Source of the DNA: Anisodus tanguticus
Lineage: Eukaryota > Streptophyta > Magnoliopsida > Solanales > Solanaceae
Direction: 5' to 3'
DNA length: 64,000 bases
Assembly (NCBI GenBank): GCA_034509755.1
Contig: CM067539.1
Span: forward strand, 29,390,001-29,454,000
The stretch's first letter is position 1. Each line of letters begins with the position of its first letter. Shown piece by piece: positions 49,450-58,968 of this stretch. The notes under the pieces are model-generated. The model was not told the DNA's origin. It was given only the letters and a program-made list of their open reading frames with translations, and ran no database searches. Made by a program: the position numbers and the translations under genes.

Positions 49450-49720
49450 TCAGAGACCAAAATGAAAGTTCAGGAAGAAGCCCAACAGTCTAGCAAACCA
49501 ACTCTGATTCTCCCCTTCCAACTCTCCGGTTTGGAAGACTGTTTCAACATCCATGCCATGCAAGACTGCAATAGCCCTGGATGTTAAGCTACTCACAAGG
49601 GAGCACATTTTACAACCCAAAGGTTCTTTTCCCGGAGGAAGATCAACCATTACACAAGTATGGTTCTATATGATGGAATCTATTTCTCTCTTTAGCTTCT
49701 TTCCAAAGCAGCGCTTCTGG
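49450..49720 (-). pseudogene. Copia D reverse transcriptase N-terminal relic
   Basis: The frame 49450-49650 reads MVDLPPGKEPLGCKM, preceded by ALLWKEAKER near 49700: the first block of Copia RTs (W-x-L-V-D-L-P-P-G). After about 15 residues it departs from the family and jumps to text resembling the V-K-T-A-F-L-N-G region. The catalytic YVDD block was not found between here and the RNase H relic, so most of the RT is deleted. Confidence 0.65.
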
Positions 49721-49899
49721 AGATGACAATTATTTGTCAATTGTCCATGGTTCATTCTCAACCATACAAGCTAGAAGGACTGGAACAAGTCTTTGTCCCC
49801 TTCTTTGCTCCGTCTTGGTTCAACATCTAGAATCCCTGAGTTCTGCAGATCTGGAATATTAAGTTCTGGATAGCCAGCAACTTTCGAGTCCTGTAGATA

Positions 49900-50600
49900 C
49901 AGAACGTCTAGTTCCGGACAGTCAGGCCCTCGCGGGTTCTTGTTAACCTTGTGCAATTACTCATTTTTCCTTTTTCAAGGAAAGTTATCTTCAAAGAATT
50001 CATCATTCTTTGACGCCAAGATGTGATAAGCACTACTGTTATTTGCATTTCCAGTGGATATGCAATTTACAGTCTTAGGTATGAAACCACCCCACATCAC
50101 AACATTTGTATGTGAGATCCTTTCCATGTCTCACACGGAGGGTTACCCTTATCCTTATGCAGAGTTCTATTGAGAATCGCATTAGCGGTAAAGATCGCCT
50201 TGCCCCACATAATTTGGGCGTACAGCTTTGCGCTTGGCTAATACCGTTAGACTGAGGTGAGTAATGAGCAGTCGTTTGATGAACGATGCTTCACATTCTC
50301 CCCCTCTATCACTACGAATTCCTCAATCCGTAGGCTTAGTTGATTTTCAACTTCTGCTTTGTAGAGCTTATCCGGTTCAACAACTTCATCTTTGCTTTTC
50401 AACAAACAAAGGATTCCATACGTTGTACCATCATCAATGAAGGTCACAAAGTACTTCTCTCCCCCCTCTATTTTGTATAAACTTTAAATCACCCATAAAG
50501 GTGTGACTAAGTTCCAGAGGAGCGGTGCTTCTTTCGCTATTCCTTTGACGGAATTTAGAAAGGTGATTTTGCCTCTTCGCCTACCTCACATTCATTTTGA
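49900..50600 (-). pseudogene. Copia D integrase relic
   Basis: Minus-strand frames read GGEKYFVTFIDDGTTYGILC, CLLKSKDEVVEP and KAEVENQLSLRIEE (50247-50500), the conserved core of Copia integrase. Later come QIMWGKAIFTANAILNR (50170-50240) and FIPKTVNCISTGNANNSSAY (50020-50090), then a linker with NDEFFEDNF. The block around the D-N-G and N-G-x-A-E-R motifs is scrambled. Function is lost. Confidence 0.72.
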
Positions 50601-50959
50601 GGGTTTATGTCGACAGTATGCAACAATCTCAACATCGTTAGCTTTTGAATGACTTTCTATTTAACGTGACTTAATCTATAATGGCATAGATGCACGTATT
50701 ACAAATATATAATTCATTTGGCTACAGACATACTGTACCATTCATAGTTATTATAGACCTATTGGACTAGTCTCAAACCAGCTTGACCAACAACGTCCCT
50801 TAAACCAAGTTTGGGACATGTATCACCTCATCTTAGAGTGATCCCATTCCCTGAATTCCTATTGAGGACAACCTCTCCGACCCCTTCTACTTTAGAGGTG
50901 GCGTTGCTTCACATGAACAATATTTTGTCCGTGGTTAGGGCGTAATCGGATCATATTTG

Positions 50960-51672
50960 ATCTGGATACTCTGGCCCACTCCAGTTGCTTTGGCAGACTG
51001 AGTGTCAAATTTCTTTTCTGCCTTTCTTTAGGCCTTCGGATCATTTAAGACTCGGAAACTCGGCCCACCTTACTAGGTGTCCATTACTTTTCCTATGAAA
51101 TGAATTCTGGCCCCACTCCAGTCCGCCCGTAGGCTTTGTATGACTGAGTGTCCAATATCATCATATCAAAGGAATTTTTGGCCCACTCCAGTCGCTCGGA
51201 GGCTTTGTATGACTGAGTGTCCAATATCATCCTATGAAGGATCTTCTGCCAAATAGTGTGACAGGCTCAACGTCTTTAGCTTTTAGTCTTCTTCCGTTAT
51301 GATTGGTGCCCAGATAATTCTTGGCGATTACTTAAGAGTGGTAACAGTTTTCGCACAGTTAGTGGATCTTTCTCCCTCGTATGTGCGAACATACTTTACA
51401 CACTTTTAATAATTACACTTAAAAGAACGAATCTTTTTAATCGTTTACAAAATCCAATCTTTAAACGGGAAAGAAGAAGAGATTAAACTTCTGATTTTAA
51501 ACCGTAAGGAATATAAATTATTTCAGAAAACATTTTCATATTCCTCCTTACTTTAAGCCATTTTTAATCAGACATCATTTAATCTTTATTCTTGACAAGG
51601 AAGAAATAACTTATCCCAATTTCGGATTCTGGCCCACTTCAGTCACTTCATCGGACTGAGTGTCCATTTCCT
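50960..51672. repeat. Dispersed ~45-base modules in Copia D
   Basis: The unit GGCCCACTCCAGT...GACTGAGTGTCC occurs near 50973-51010, 51109-51160, 51178-51226 and 51631-51670, with a shortened form near 51061-51085. The second and third are part of a tandem duplication of about 70 bases (to 51241) extending through GTCCAATATCATC. I do not recognise the family. Confidence 0.7.
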
Positions 51673-51674
51673 CC

Positions 51675-51917
51675 TTACCATAATTCAGATCCTTTGTCTG
51701 GGACAGATATAGGCCTTCTGCTGCAAGCTAGAACCACATCTTCAGTCTTCTCCTCGTCCCAGTTGACATCCTCAGCCTCTCGTGAGCGCTTGTTCCCACC
51801 GCTCTCAGGAGCGGTGACACCATGAACACGTTGAAATTCAACAACATCATCATCACTGTCTTCAAGCAGAAAACCACAGCCATATCCAGATTTGGTCACA
51901 CAACTTTTGACCGACAT
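51675..51917 (-). CDS. Unassigned acidic 80-residue frame at the gag position of Copia D
   Basis: The minus-strand ATG at 51915-51917 lies 43 bases after the 5' LTR. The product would be MSVKSCVTKSGYGCGFLLED followed by an acidic run (DSDDD), a middle rich in Glu, Asp, Lys and Arg, and a C-terminus PDKGSELW. It contains three Cys near the N-terminus and no transmembrane or signal segment. I see no gag signature, so it may be a captured host fragment, an odd gag N-terminus or a chance frame. A longer frame begins inside the LTR at 52094, but the internal ATG is the natural start for an element-encoded product. Confidence 0.35.
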   Translation of the reverse strand: MSVKSCVTKSGYGCGFLLEDSDDDVVEFQRVHGVTAPESGGNKRSREAEDVNWDEEKTEDVVLACSRRPISVPDKGSELW

Positions 51918-51960
51918 CTTTCGAACACTAATACTAATACAATACAATATTGTCTTAAAT

Positions 51961-53296
51961 TGTTGGTTGCTATTGTAGTAAAGCAGTACGGAAAGTAAAT
52001 AAATATTACAAGTGTTCGAAAGGATGAACAAACATTCAATATTCAGAAATTGAATCTTGTTGAACAAATAGGCCAATGTTGATAACTGTCGCAAACTTGT
52101 TGTGTCTTGAATCTTGATAACCTGAAATCAAGAAATAACTAAATCTGAATGGTTACAACGTTGTGTGTTGAGTCGAGTAATTGCACTATGTCCTTAAGAC
52201 AAGATTGCCCCATATATATGCTTTTACGTTAGTGGGAAATAGTCTCCCAAGATAAAACAACACTTTAATATCAACACTACAAAGCCAATAGGTTGAGTCT
52301 GACGAAGAAAACAAATACGAATTGACTTGCTGAAGATATGGAAAAGGAAGGAAGAGTTTCTATTTTCTCTTCTGTTTTGTCTCTGTGTATATAGTGTGTC
52401 TCTGTTATGTATATCTTGTGTATATGTGAGTATGTTCGTGATTGTATGAGTACTGATTTTCGTCACTGTTTTGTGTAGTGTTTTTCGTGTCTGTTTTTGA
52501 TAACTTTCAATCACTGTATTAAGCCAAAAGAGGCATCAATATATAGCATGGAGGAAGGCTGTTCAACTGCCCAAAACATGACTGTTAATGGCCATTAGAG
52601 AGGGCAGTTAATGGCAGGTTTAATGCCATTAGTGAGGTTGTTCATGGCCTTGAAGAAGGGCTGATTATGGTCATTGAAGAAGGGTGATTATGGAGGAGTT
52701 AATCAGCCAAGTAATGGCTGGTTAAGGCTCCAAAAAATAGTCCAACGGTAGGCAGAAAGTTTCTGCCTTCCGTCATTCCCAAAATTAACTTTTCAGAAAC
52801 TCTAGGGACCAAACTGTAAATATTAAGCAATTTGGGGTCCAAAAAGATAATATCAGAAAGTGTCCACGGCCCGCAGCTCGTGACCCGTGACCCGTGACCC
52901 GAGACCGGACGGGCGGGCGGCGGCGGCGCGCGTGTGGGCTTAGCCTTGAACCCAAGCACATCTAGATCCTCTCTCCTTTAAACACATGGGATACCCCTTG
53001 GGGTCCTAAACCCTTTACCACTTTAGAGACTTATAAAGAGAGCAATTCTTCCTTTTCCAACCGATGTGGTAGATTTGTCCCACACCATATTTCCATGCCT
53101 CAAACACCTTACTTTGTGGACCAATATCTCTTTCATTTCTCAACGAAATTTGACGATTCTTGGCCCTTTCGGTCATCTACTCACTTAGTAGATTATGCAT
53201 GTGAGAAGAGACAAAGCCTCCAACATGCGGAACACTAGTGTTTAATTTATTAAATATGAGTGGACGCACCTTCCCGCCAAAGGCAAATTTTCAACA
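51961..53296 (-). repeat. Copia D 5' LTR
   Basis: This partner of 46588-47888 is 35 bases longer. It has a 24-base tandem duplication near 52653-52690 (GAAGAAGGGCTGATTATGG / GAAGAAGGGTGATTATGG) and one more GTGACCC unit near 52881-52895. The CpG-rich tract is at 52903-52935. Confidence 0.9.
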
Positions 53297-53663
53297 ATAT
53301 TATACAATAATCTGTCTTTTGATTATTGTTTAACATGTTGTTTGATATTTGATAACAAGTTAGCATGACTGTTTGGTAAAGTATAAGCCGGACTACTTTG
53401 AAACTTTATGTTTAGTTATGAGATACTGCTAAAAGTTAAAAGAAAGAACCACAAAGTAATTCAATATTGGTAAGTATATGCAACAGGACAAGCTAACTTT
53501 GCAAGTCACAACCATTTTGAACTATCATTTCCAAGTGAGCTATTACCAAAAATGAATAAAAAGCAAGGACAAAGTGTCAAATAGGAAGGGGCTATGGATC
53601 TATTTCTTTATTTATGATCGTTCAAGATTTTTACTAAGAGAAATTTCATAGGATCATTACAAG
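53297..53663. other. Unassigned DNA, continuation of the old duplication
   Basis: The first ~60 bases align with 41025-41080, across the Copia D insertion. The rest shows no gene or repeat that I recognise. Confidence 0.5.
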
Positions 53664-53828
53664 AATATTACACGTCAATTTAGTTCGGAAAAGGTATATA
53701 TTTAGCCTTTATGACATATTTAGTAGATTCAGCTAAAATTGTTACTTTCGCCTCAAATTCTATATTTACAAATAAAAGAAATATATGTAATAGTAACGCT
53801 AAACCTATTACAATTGACGTGTAATATT
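53664..53828. repeat. 165-bp MITE-like element
   Basis: AATATTACACGTCAATT (53664-53680) and AATTGACGTGTAATATT (53812-53828) are a perfect 17-base inverted repeat bounding an AT-rich, non-coding core. Size and structure fit a small non-autonomous DNA element. The superfamily is not assigned. Confidence 0.7.
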
Positions 53829-53939
53829 ATCGTGTGATTTTATAACAGTTGTGCTGGGTTTTTTCCAGACTGATTTTTATTATTATATGTTGTTTCTTTA
53901 CTTTTGTTATCTCTTTGTCTGAATATTTTTGTTTGCTTT

Positions 53940-54062
53940 TCTTTAAGCGGAGGGTCTACTAAAAACAACCACCCTAGCTCCCAAGGTAAGGATAAAGTTC
54001 GTACACTCTACCCTCCACATACTCCACTTGTGAGATTATACTAGATATGTTATTGTTGTTGT
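53940..54062 (+). repeat. SINE-type 3' end (TS-like)
   Basis: GGAGGGTCTACTAAAAACAA, CCAAGGTAAGGATAAAGTTC, ACACTCTACCCTCCACATAC and CACTTGTGAGATTATACTAG are followed by a TTGTTGTTGT tail. This arrangement matches the 3' part of the TS SINE family of Solanaceae and related sequences, from memory. The tRNA-like 5' end is not clear; it may lie in 53850-53940 in decayed form. Confidence 0.7.
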
Positions 54063-54089
54063 AACTCTATTGTCTCCACGTGTGAATCT

Positions 54090-54250
54090 TATAAGCTCCA
54101 TTAATGGAGATTGAAGCTCAGTTCGTACTGTTATGAAGATGAGAAAGAGAGGAGAAATGAGGAGGAAGAAAGGTAGTTATAGAGAGAAATATTTGATACA
54201 TTGAGAAAATATCTTTATGAGCATAAAGTTAACTAATGACCTAGTTAACA
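54090..54250 (-). repeat. Copia E 3' LTR, shortened
   Basis: It shares GAGATTGAAGCTCAGTTCGT and the terminal CCTAGTTAACA with 61812-62077, but lacks about 100 bases in the middle. Confidence 0.88.
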
Positions 54251-54263
54251 CTCCTCCTCAAGT

Positions 54264-54816
54264 CTATGGTTGAAACATATTTGTGACTCCTAGTTTGCTC
54301 AGCAAGTACTGGTGTTGAACTCCTCCCAAACTCTTTGTGAACATATCAGCCAGTTGTTCATTAGTGTGTATATGCTTAGTCTGCAACAATCCTTGAGCTA
54401 TCATTTCTCTAACAAAATGACAATCAATGTCTATATGTTTTGTTCTCTCATGCAAGATTGGATTTGCAGCCTTGCTATCACATACCATCTTTACTAGTAC
54501 TTCAACATGTACACCGAGTTCTTTGAGTATTCCAACTAACCAAGTGACCTCTGCTACACAGGAAGTTATACTTTTGAATTCTACTTCAACAGAACTTCTT
54601 GATACTATCTTTTGTTTTTATTTATTTTCAAGAGATGAGTGCATCACCAAATTTTATCATATATCCAGTGATAGATCTCCTTGACTCCAAACAACCACCC
54701 TAGTCTGAATCACAATAGGCAACCAGTTAGCTAAAAGTATTTGTAGGCATCAACAAACCAAGCCCATGAGCTGCTTTGATGTACCTCACTACTCTAAGTG
54801 CTGCTTCTCAATGGTA
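54264..54816 (-). pseudogene. Copia E RNase H
   Basis: The C-terminal half is open at 54264-54488: VCDSKAANPILHERTKHIDI, CHFVREMIAQGLL, NEQLADMFTKSLGG. The N-terminal half (54500-54800) is in shifted frames with stops. The catalytic region is therefore damaged. Its stop lies beside the polypurine tract, as expected. Confidence 0.85.
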
Positions 54817-56061
54817 CTACTTTGGTGAATGCATGAATTGACTCAAGACTTGAACAACAAATGCCAAGTCAGGTATGTTCATTATGAGATATAATAGTTT
54901 TCCCACTAGCCTTTGATATGGACCTGAATCTGCAAGCACTGCATCTTCAATGACTACCTTAGTCTGATTAACCTTGGTCTCATTTTCTTCCTTCTCTTGA
55001 ATAAACTTGTCATACTGAATAGAAGTTAGTTTTTGATTAAACTCAAGAGGTGTTCCTGCAGGTTTAGCTCCTCCTAGACTTGATTTTGCTATGAACTCCA
55101 AGACATACTTTCGTTAACACATAAGTATTCCCTTAGCAGACCTGATAAACTCAATCCCTAAGAAGAATTTAAGTTCTCCAAGATCCTTTATTTTGAACCT
55201 TTGTTATAATGCTTCCCTAGTGTCACACAACAGTTGATTATTGCCTGTAATAAGGAGGCCATATACATACACCAACACTATCACAATATCAGTTTCACTC
55301 TTCTTGGTGAACACTGAATAATCATAGTGACTTGTTGAAAGCCCATCTGTACTAAAGCCCCAGTTAACTTTAAGTTTCATTGTCTAGGAGCTTGTTTGAG
55401 TCCATATAAGGACTTTCTCAGTTTACAGACCTTGTTTGTATCCCCCTTGTCTGGCAAAACCATCAAGTATCTTCATACACACATCTTCAACTAAGTCACC
55501 ATTTAGAAAAGCATTGTGAACATCTATTTGATAGATGTACCAATGCCTAGAAGCAGCAAGTGCAACAATGGTTCTCACTGTCACCATCTTGACAATAGGG
55601 GAGAAAGTATCACCATAGTCCAGACCCTCTCTTTGGCTATACCCCTTTGCCACTAATCTTTCTTTGTACCTCTCTACATCTCCATTAGACTTGTACTTGA
55701 TTTTGTAAATCCACCTATAGCCTATAGCTTTGTGACCATGAGGCAAGTCCTCTATAGTCCATGTCTTATTAGCTTCCAAGGCCTCTATCTCAAGCTTCAT
55801 GCCTTCTACCCACCTTGAGTCTGAGGAAACTTCTTTAAAAGATCTTGGCTCTGAAATTTCAAAATATGCAAACAAGGCAAGTTTGTAATGAGAAGACAAC
55901 TTGTCATAGGTGACAAATTGTGACATAGGGAAATGATAGGAATTCTTCTTAGTTGGCACCACATAGTCTTGCATCCAAACAAGTTGCCTGCACTGTCTAG
56001 TGGATTTTCTTGTTTCAAACTTAGTATGATCATTAGTATGGTCACTTGATACATCTTCCAC
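54817..56061 (-). pseudogene. Copia E reverse transcriptase
   Basis: The frame 55423-56061 reads ALEANKTWTIEDLPHGHKAI, RWIYKIKYKSNGDVERYK, EGLDYGDTFSPIVKMVTVRT and IYQIDVHNAFLNGDLVEDV. After stops and shifts near 55423 the catalytic block near 55250-55290 reads IVLVYVYGLLITGNN, so the normal Y-V-D-D has both Asp replaced (Tyr and Gly). The end of the RT (ADSGPYQRLVGKLLYLIM, FVVQVLSQFMHSPK) is at 54817-55101. This RT is catalytically dead. Confidence 0.88.
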
Positions 56062-56177
56062 CTCAAGAGCTGAGTCTGCAACACTTTCATTAACACTTTC
56101 ATCTTAGTTAGTTGGTGTTGCACATCAAGAGCACTATCACCATCTGAGAGTACACTTTTATGCTCTAGTTCAGACTA

Positions 56178-57079
56178 CTAGGCATCCACACTGCTAGTTG
56201 GTATGGTCAAATAAGATGCATCTGAGATACTAGAAGAGAGAATCTCTAGCATTGGAAAGACAGGGTCGGTAGACAAGTGCACATCTTTAAATGGAAATAC
56301 AGACTCTTGAAATTTTACATACATGTTGACTAAAAATGTTTTGGAAGAGAGATCATATAAAACATAACCCTTTTGTGTGGAAGAGTATCCCATGAGCACT
56401 AATGGAGTTGCTCTTGAGGAAAACTTGTCACCAACCTTAGGGGCAGTAGCATATCATAGACATCCAAATACTCTAATATGTGATATATCATAAGGATGTA
56501 GATATAGAAGTTCAAAAGAAGATTTGAACTTAAGTACCTTAGTGGGTAACTTATTGATAAGATATACAACAGTGGTAACGCAATCACCCCAGAACTCCAG
56601 AGGAAAAACACTTTGAAACTTGAGAGACGTGGCCACTTCTAAAATTATTCTATACTTCCTTTCAGCTATGCCATTCTGCTGAGGAGTATACATACATGTG
56701 CTTTGATGCAGAATACCAAGATTCGATAGTAAGTTGCCAAAATCTGTGCTGAAGAATTCACTCCCATTGTCTGTTCTCAAGACCTTTATATTAGTAGAAA
56801 GCCTGTACAAGTTCAAGTATATCTAATGTAGTCATCAACCACAGTTACAAAGTATTTCTTCCCATTATGTGTTGGTACCTTGAAAGATCCCCAAACATCA
56901 CAATGTACAAGTTCAAAAGGAGAATTTGACACATGAGTACTCAACTGAAAAGGTAACTTTATTTTCTTAGCTAGTGGACATATTGTGCAATAAGGAATAC
57001 TACAACTAGGAAGATTATTAAGTGACACATGTTGTTTTATTATATCTACAAGAGTATTTTCTAATCTTCTATGCCACAA
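56178..57079 (-). pseudogene. Copia E integrase
   Basis: The pre-integrase block MWHRRLENTLVDIIKQHVSL and CSIPYCTICPLAKKIKLPF are at 56813-57079. The core reads ELVHCDVWGSFKVPTH, VTVVDDYIRYT, LRTDNGSEFFSTDFG and YTPQQNGIAERKYR (56454-56816), so the D-D(35)-E triad appears intact. The C-terminal region follows in two shifted frames (VFGCLCY-like near 56450, then MLMGYSSTQKGYVLYDLSS at 56178-56399). Best-preserved integrase in the window, broken only by shifts. Confidence 0.88.
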
Positions 57080-57568
57080 AACACTATCTCTTCAAGAAAT
57101 GGATGTGTTAACACACTTAGGAGTGAGTGAAGTCTGCACCACTTGTTGACTGCCTTCTTTGAGAATATAGAGTCCATGTTCCTCCTTACCAATCCCCTTC
57201 ACCTGACCATTGTAAAGATCCTGAAAAAATATAGATGTCGGGGAAAATGCCTCTAGACACTGCAATTCCTTTGTGAGTTTTGACACAAATAACAAATTGA
57301 ACTTAAAATCAGGAAGATACAACACATTAGATATCTTCTGATTCTTAAGAACAATTAAGCTACTAGTATGTGACACATTTACTACTCCTCATTTGGTAAA
57401 TGTACTTTATTCTTGTCTGTCTGAGGACTAGGCTGAATATTCTCTAACATATCTATTTGATGTGTCATATGATTTGTTGCTCCAGAGTCCACTATCCACT
57501 CTTGATTCACATATTTAGATAGTAAAGCAACAATAACACTACCTGTTGCAACAACCTTAGAAGAAGAT
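57080..57568 (-). pseudogene. Copia E protease region
   Basis: 57092-57376 reads VLKNQKISNVLYLPDFKFNL, the conserved Copia block between protease and pre-integrase. Near 57470-57510 the minus strand reads WIVDSGATNHMT-like residues, the protease active site, with a stop between it and the downstream frame. Confidence 0.75.
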
Positions 57569-58838
57569 TCAGAGTCTGCTTTTTTCCCTGAGATAACATC
57601 TGCAATTTTTTTTTATATTGTTCTCTAGTAAAGAAAGACACTGGTGCATTGTTGAACCTCTCCTGACTACTGTGACTAGACTAAGTTTCTGCTTCCATAT
57701 GAGTTTTTCACTTGAGTTGTTGCTGAAATTGTGCAGCTGTGGGAGCCTTGCCTCTAGACTAATGTTGATACTGAAAACACCTTGCTCAATAACATCACTA
57801 GACCCTGCATAGTTAGAATACACTACACCTCCATTGTTGTTATTCCCTTTATTCTTTGACTTGAAGTTAGGAGGATAACTAACAATCTTATAGCACTCCT
57901 CTTTGGAATATCCTGTACATCCACAATGCTCACACTGTATGAGCTCCTTCCTTGGCTTATAGTTGTTTACACCACTACTTGATGCTTTGTTGTCAAAATT
58001 CCTACAGTTATACATAGCAACACCATCCATCACACTTGACATATATCCACTTTGTACACCACTGACTATGCTTCTTTGACTTTCCTGATCCATGATCAAT
58101 GAGAATATCTTGTTTACAGTAGGAGTTGGATCCATCATTAGTATCTGACCTCTAGACTGAGAATATGACTCATTCAGCTCAATCAGAAACTGTAACAACC
58201 TCAGATATTTAAAATACTCATGAAATTTCCTAGATTTTGGACATGGACACCAGGGCAAGGTATAATTGCATCTACTTCACTCCACAAGTCTCTTAGTCTT
58301 GAGAAATAATCAGTGATTGATTGAGTTCCTCGAGTAAATGTATGAATCTCTTTGTGCAAATGAAACACATGAGATCCATTAACTTTATCAAACCTCTCCT
58401 TAAGATCACACCAGACCTTATGAGCACTCGAGGCATACACAAAAGTACTCAACAGACTTGGCCTCACAACACTCATTATCTAAGACAAAACTACAACATT
58501 ACATTTCTCCTACAAATCATGCAATTCTGGTGGAAAATTACTTCTAGGATATCTATCATCAAGAAATCTCATTTTATTTTTACCTAACAATGATATTCTT
58601 ATAGACCGACTCCACATAGCATTATTTTCAGGACCACTAAGTTGATTGAGATCAGTGAATTACGTGGTGTGTCATTTGGTTGCAAATATAAATGATGCTT
58701 ATAATCGATAATGAAATTATCATTAATTGTAGCTCCGGTAGCTGTACCGGACACTGTTTCATTTGAATGAATTGTATGTGCATTTGTAGTATCTACACCA
58801 GTCGCATTTGTGTTGTTTGTGATGTTATCAACCGCCAT
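57569..58838 (-). pseudogene. Copia E gag
   Basis: The ATG at 58836-58838 opens MAVDNITNNTNATGVDTTNA, then DYKHHLYLQPNDTPRNSLIS. The UBN2-type body is at 58201-58476 (VWCDLKERFDKVNGSHVFHL, ITDYFSRLRDLWSEVD) and, after a shift near 58230, LRLLQFLIELNESYSQSRGQ. The knuckle reads CEHCGCTGYSKEEC, so the usual His is Tyr. Its start is about 130 bases from the solo LTR that split the leader. Confidence 0.86.
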
Positions 58839-58968
58839 TAAAGACCTTCGAATAGTTAATATCCTGGCTTTTAGTCGCGATGTTTGGATTCAACTGAACA
58901 ATTGAATCAATTGTACTTTTCTAGCTTATCTTGAACTGACTTTGCAATTGATTTGCGTAATTAGTAAC

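Larger units (their letters stand above)
46588..53296 (-). mobile_element. Copia D: old Copia element with 1.3-kb LTRs
   Basis: The LTRs are 46588-47888 and 51961-53296 and the target duplication ATATT is perfect (46583-46587 and 53297-53301). Minus orientation follows from decayed coding motifs (integrase, RT and RNase H) and from a TATA-like element in the LTR (CTATATATT on the minus strand, near 47162 and 52538). The likely polypurine tract is AGAAGGGAT beside the 3' LTR. No standard initiator-Met PBS is visible after the 5' LTR. The internal region is only 4.1 kb, so parts are deleted. Confidence 0.88.

Noticed and set aside
46588..53296. Plus-strand orientation for Copia D
   Set aside because: Coding relics, the TATA-like position and the purine tract all favour the minus strand; the TGTTGG/CCAACA ends alone are ambiguous.
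4139..58838. Possibility that some pol fragments belong to integrated pararetroviruses
   Set aside because: Every RT lies between paired LTRs with PBS, gag and integrase, and no movement- or coat-protein motif was seen.
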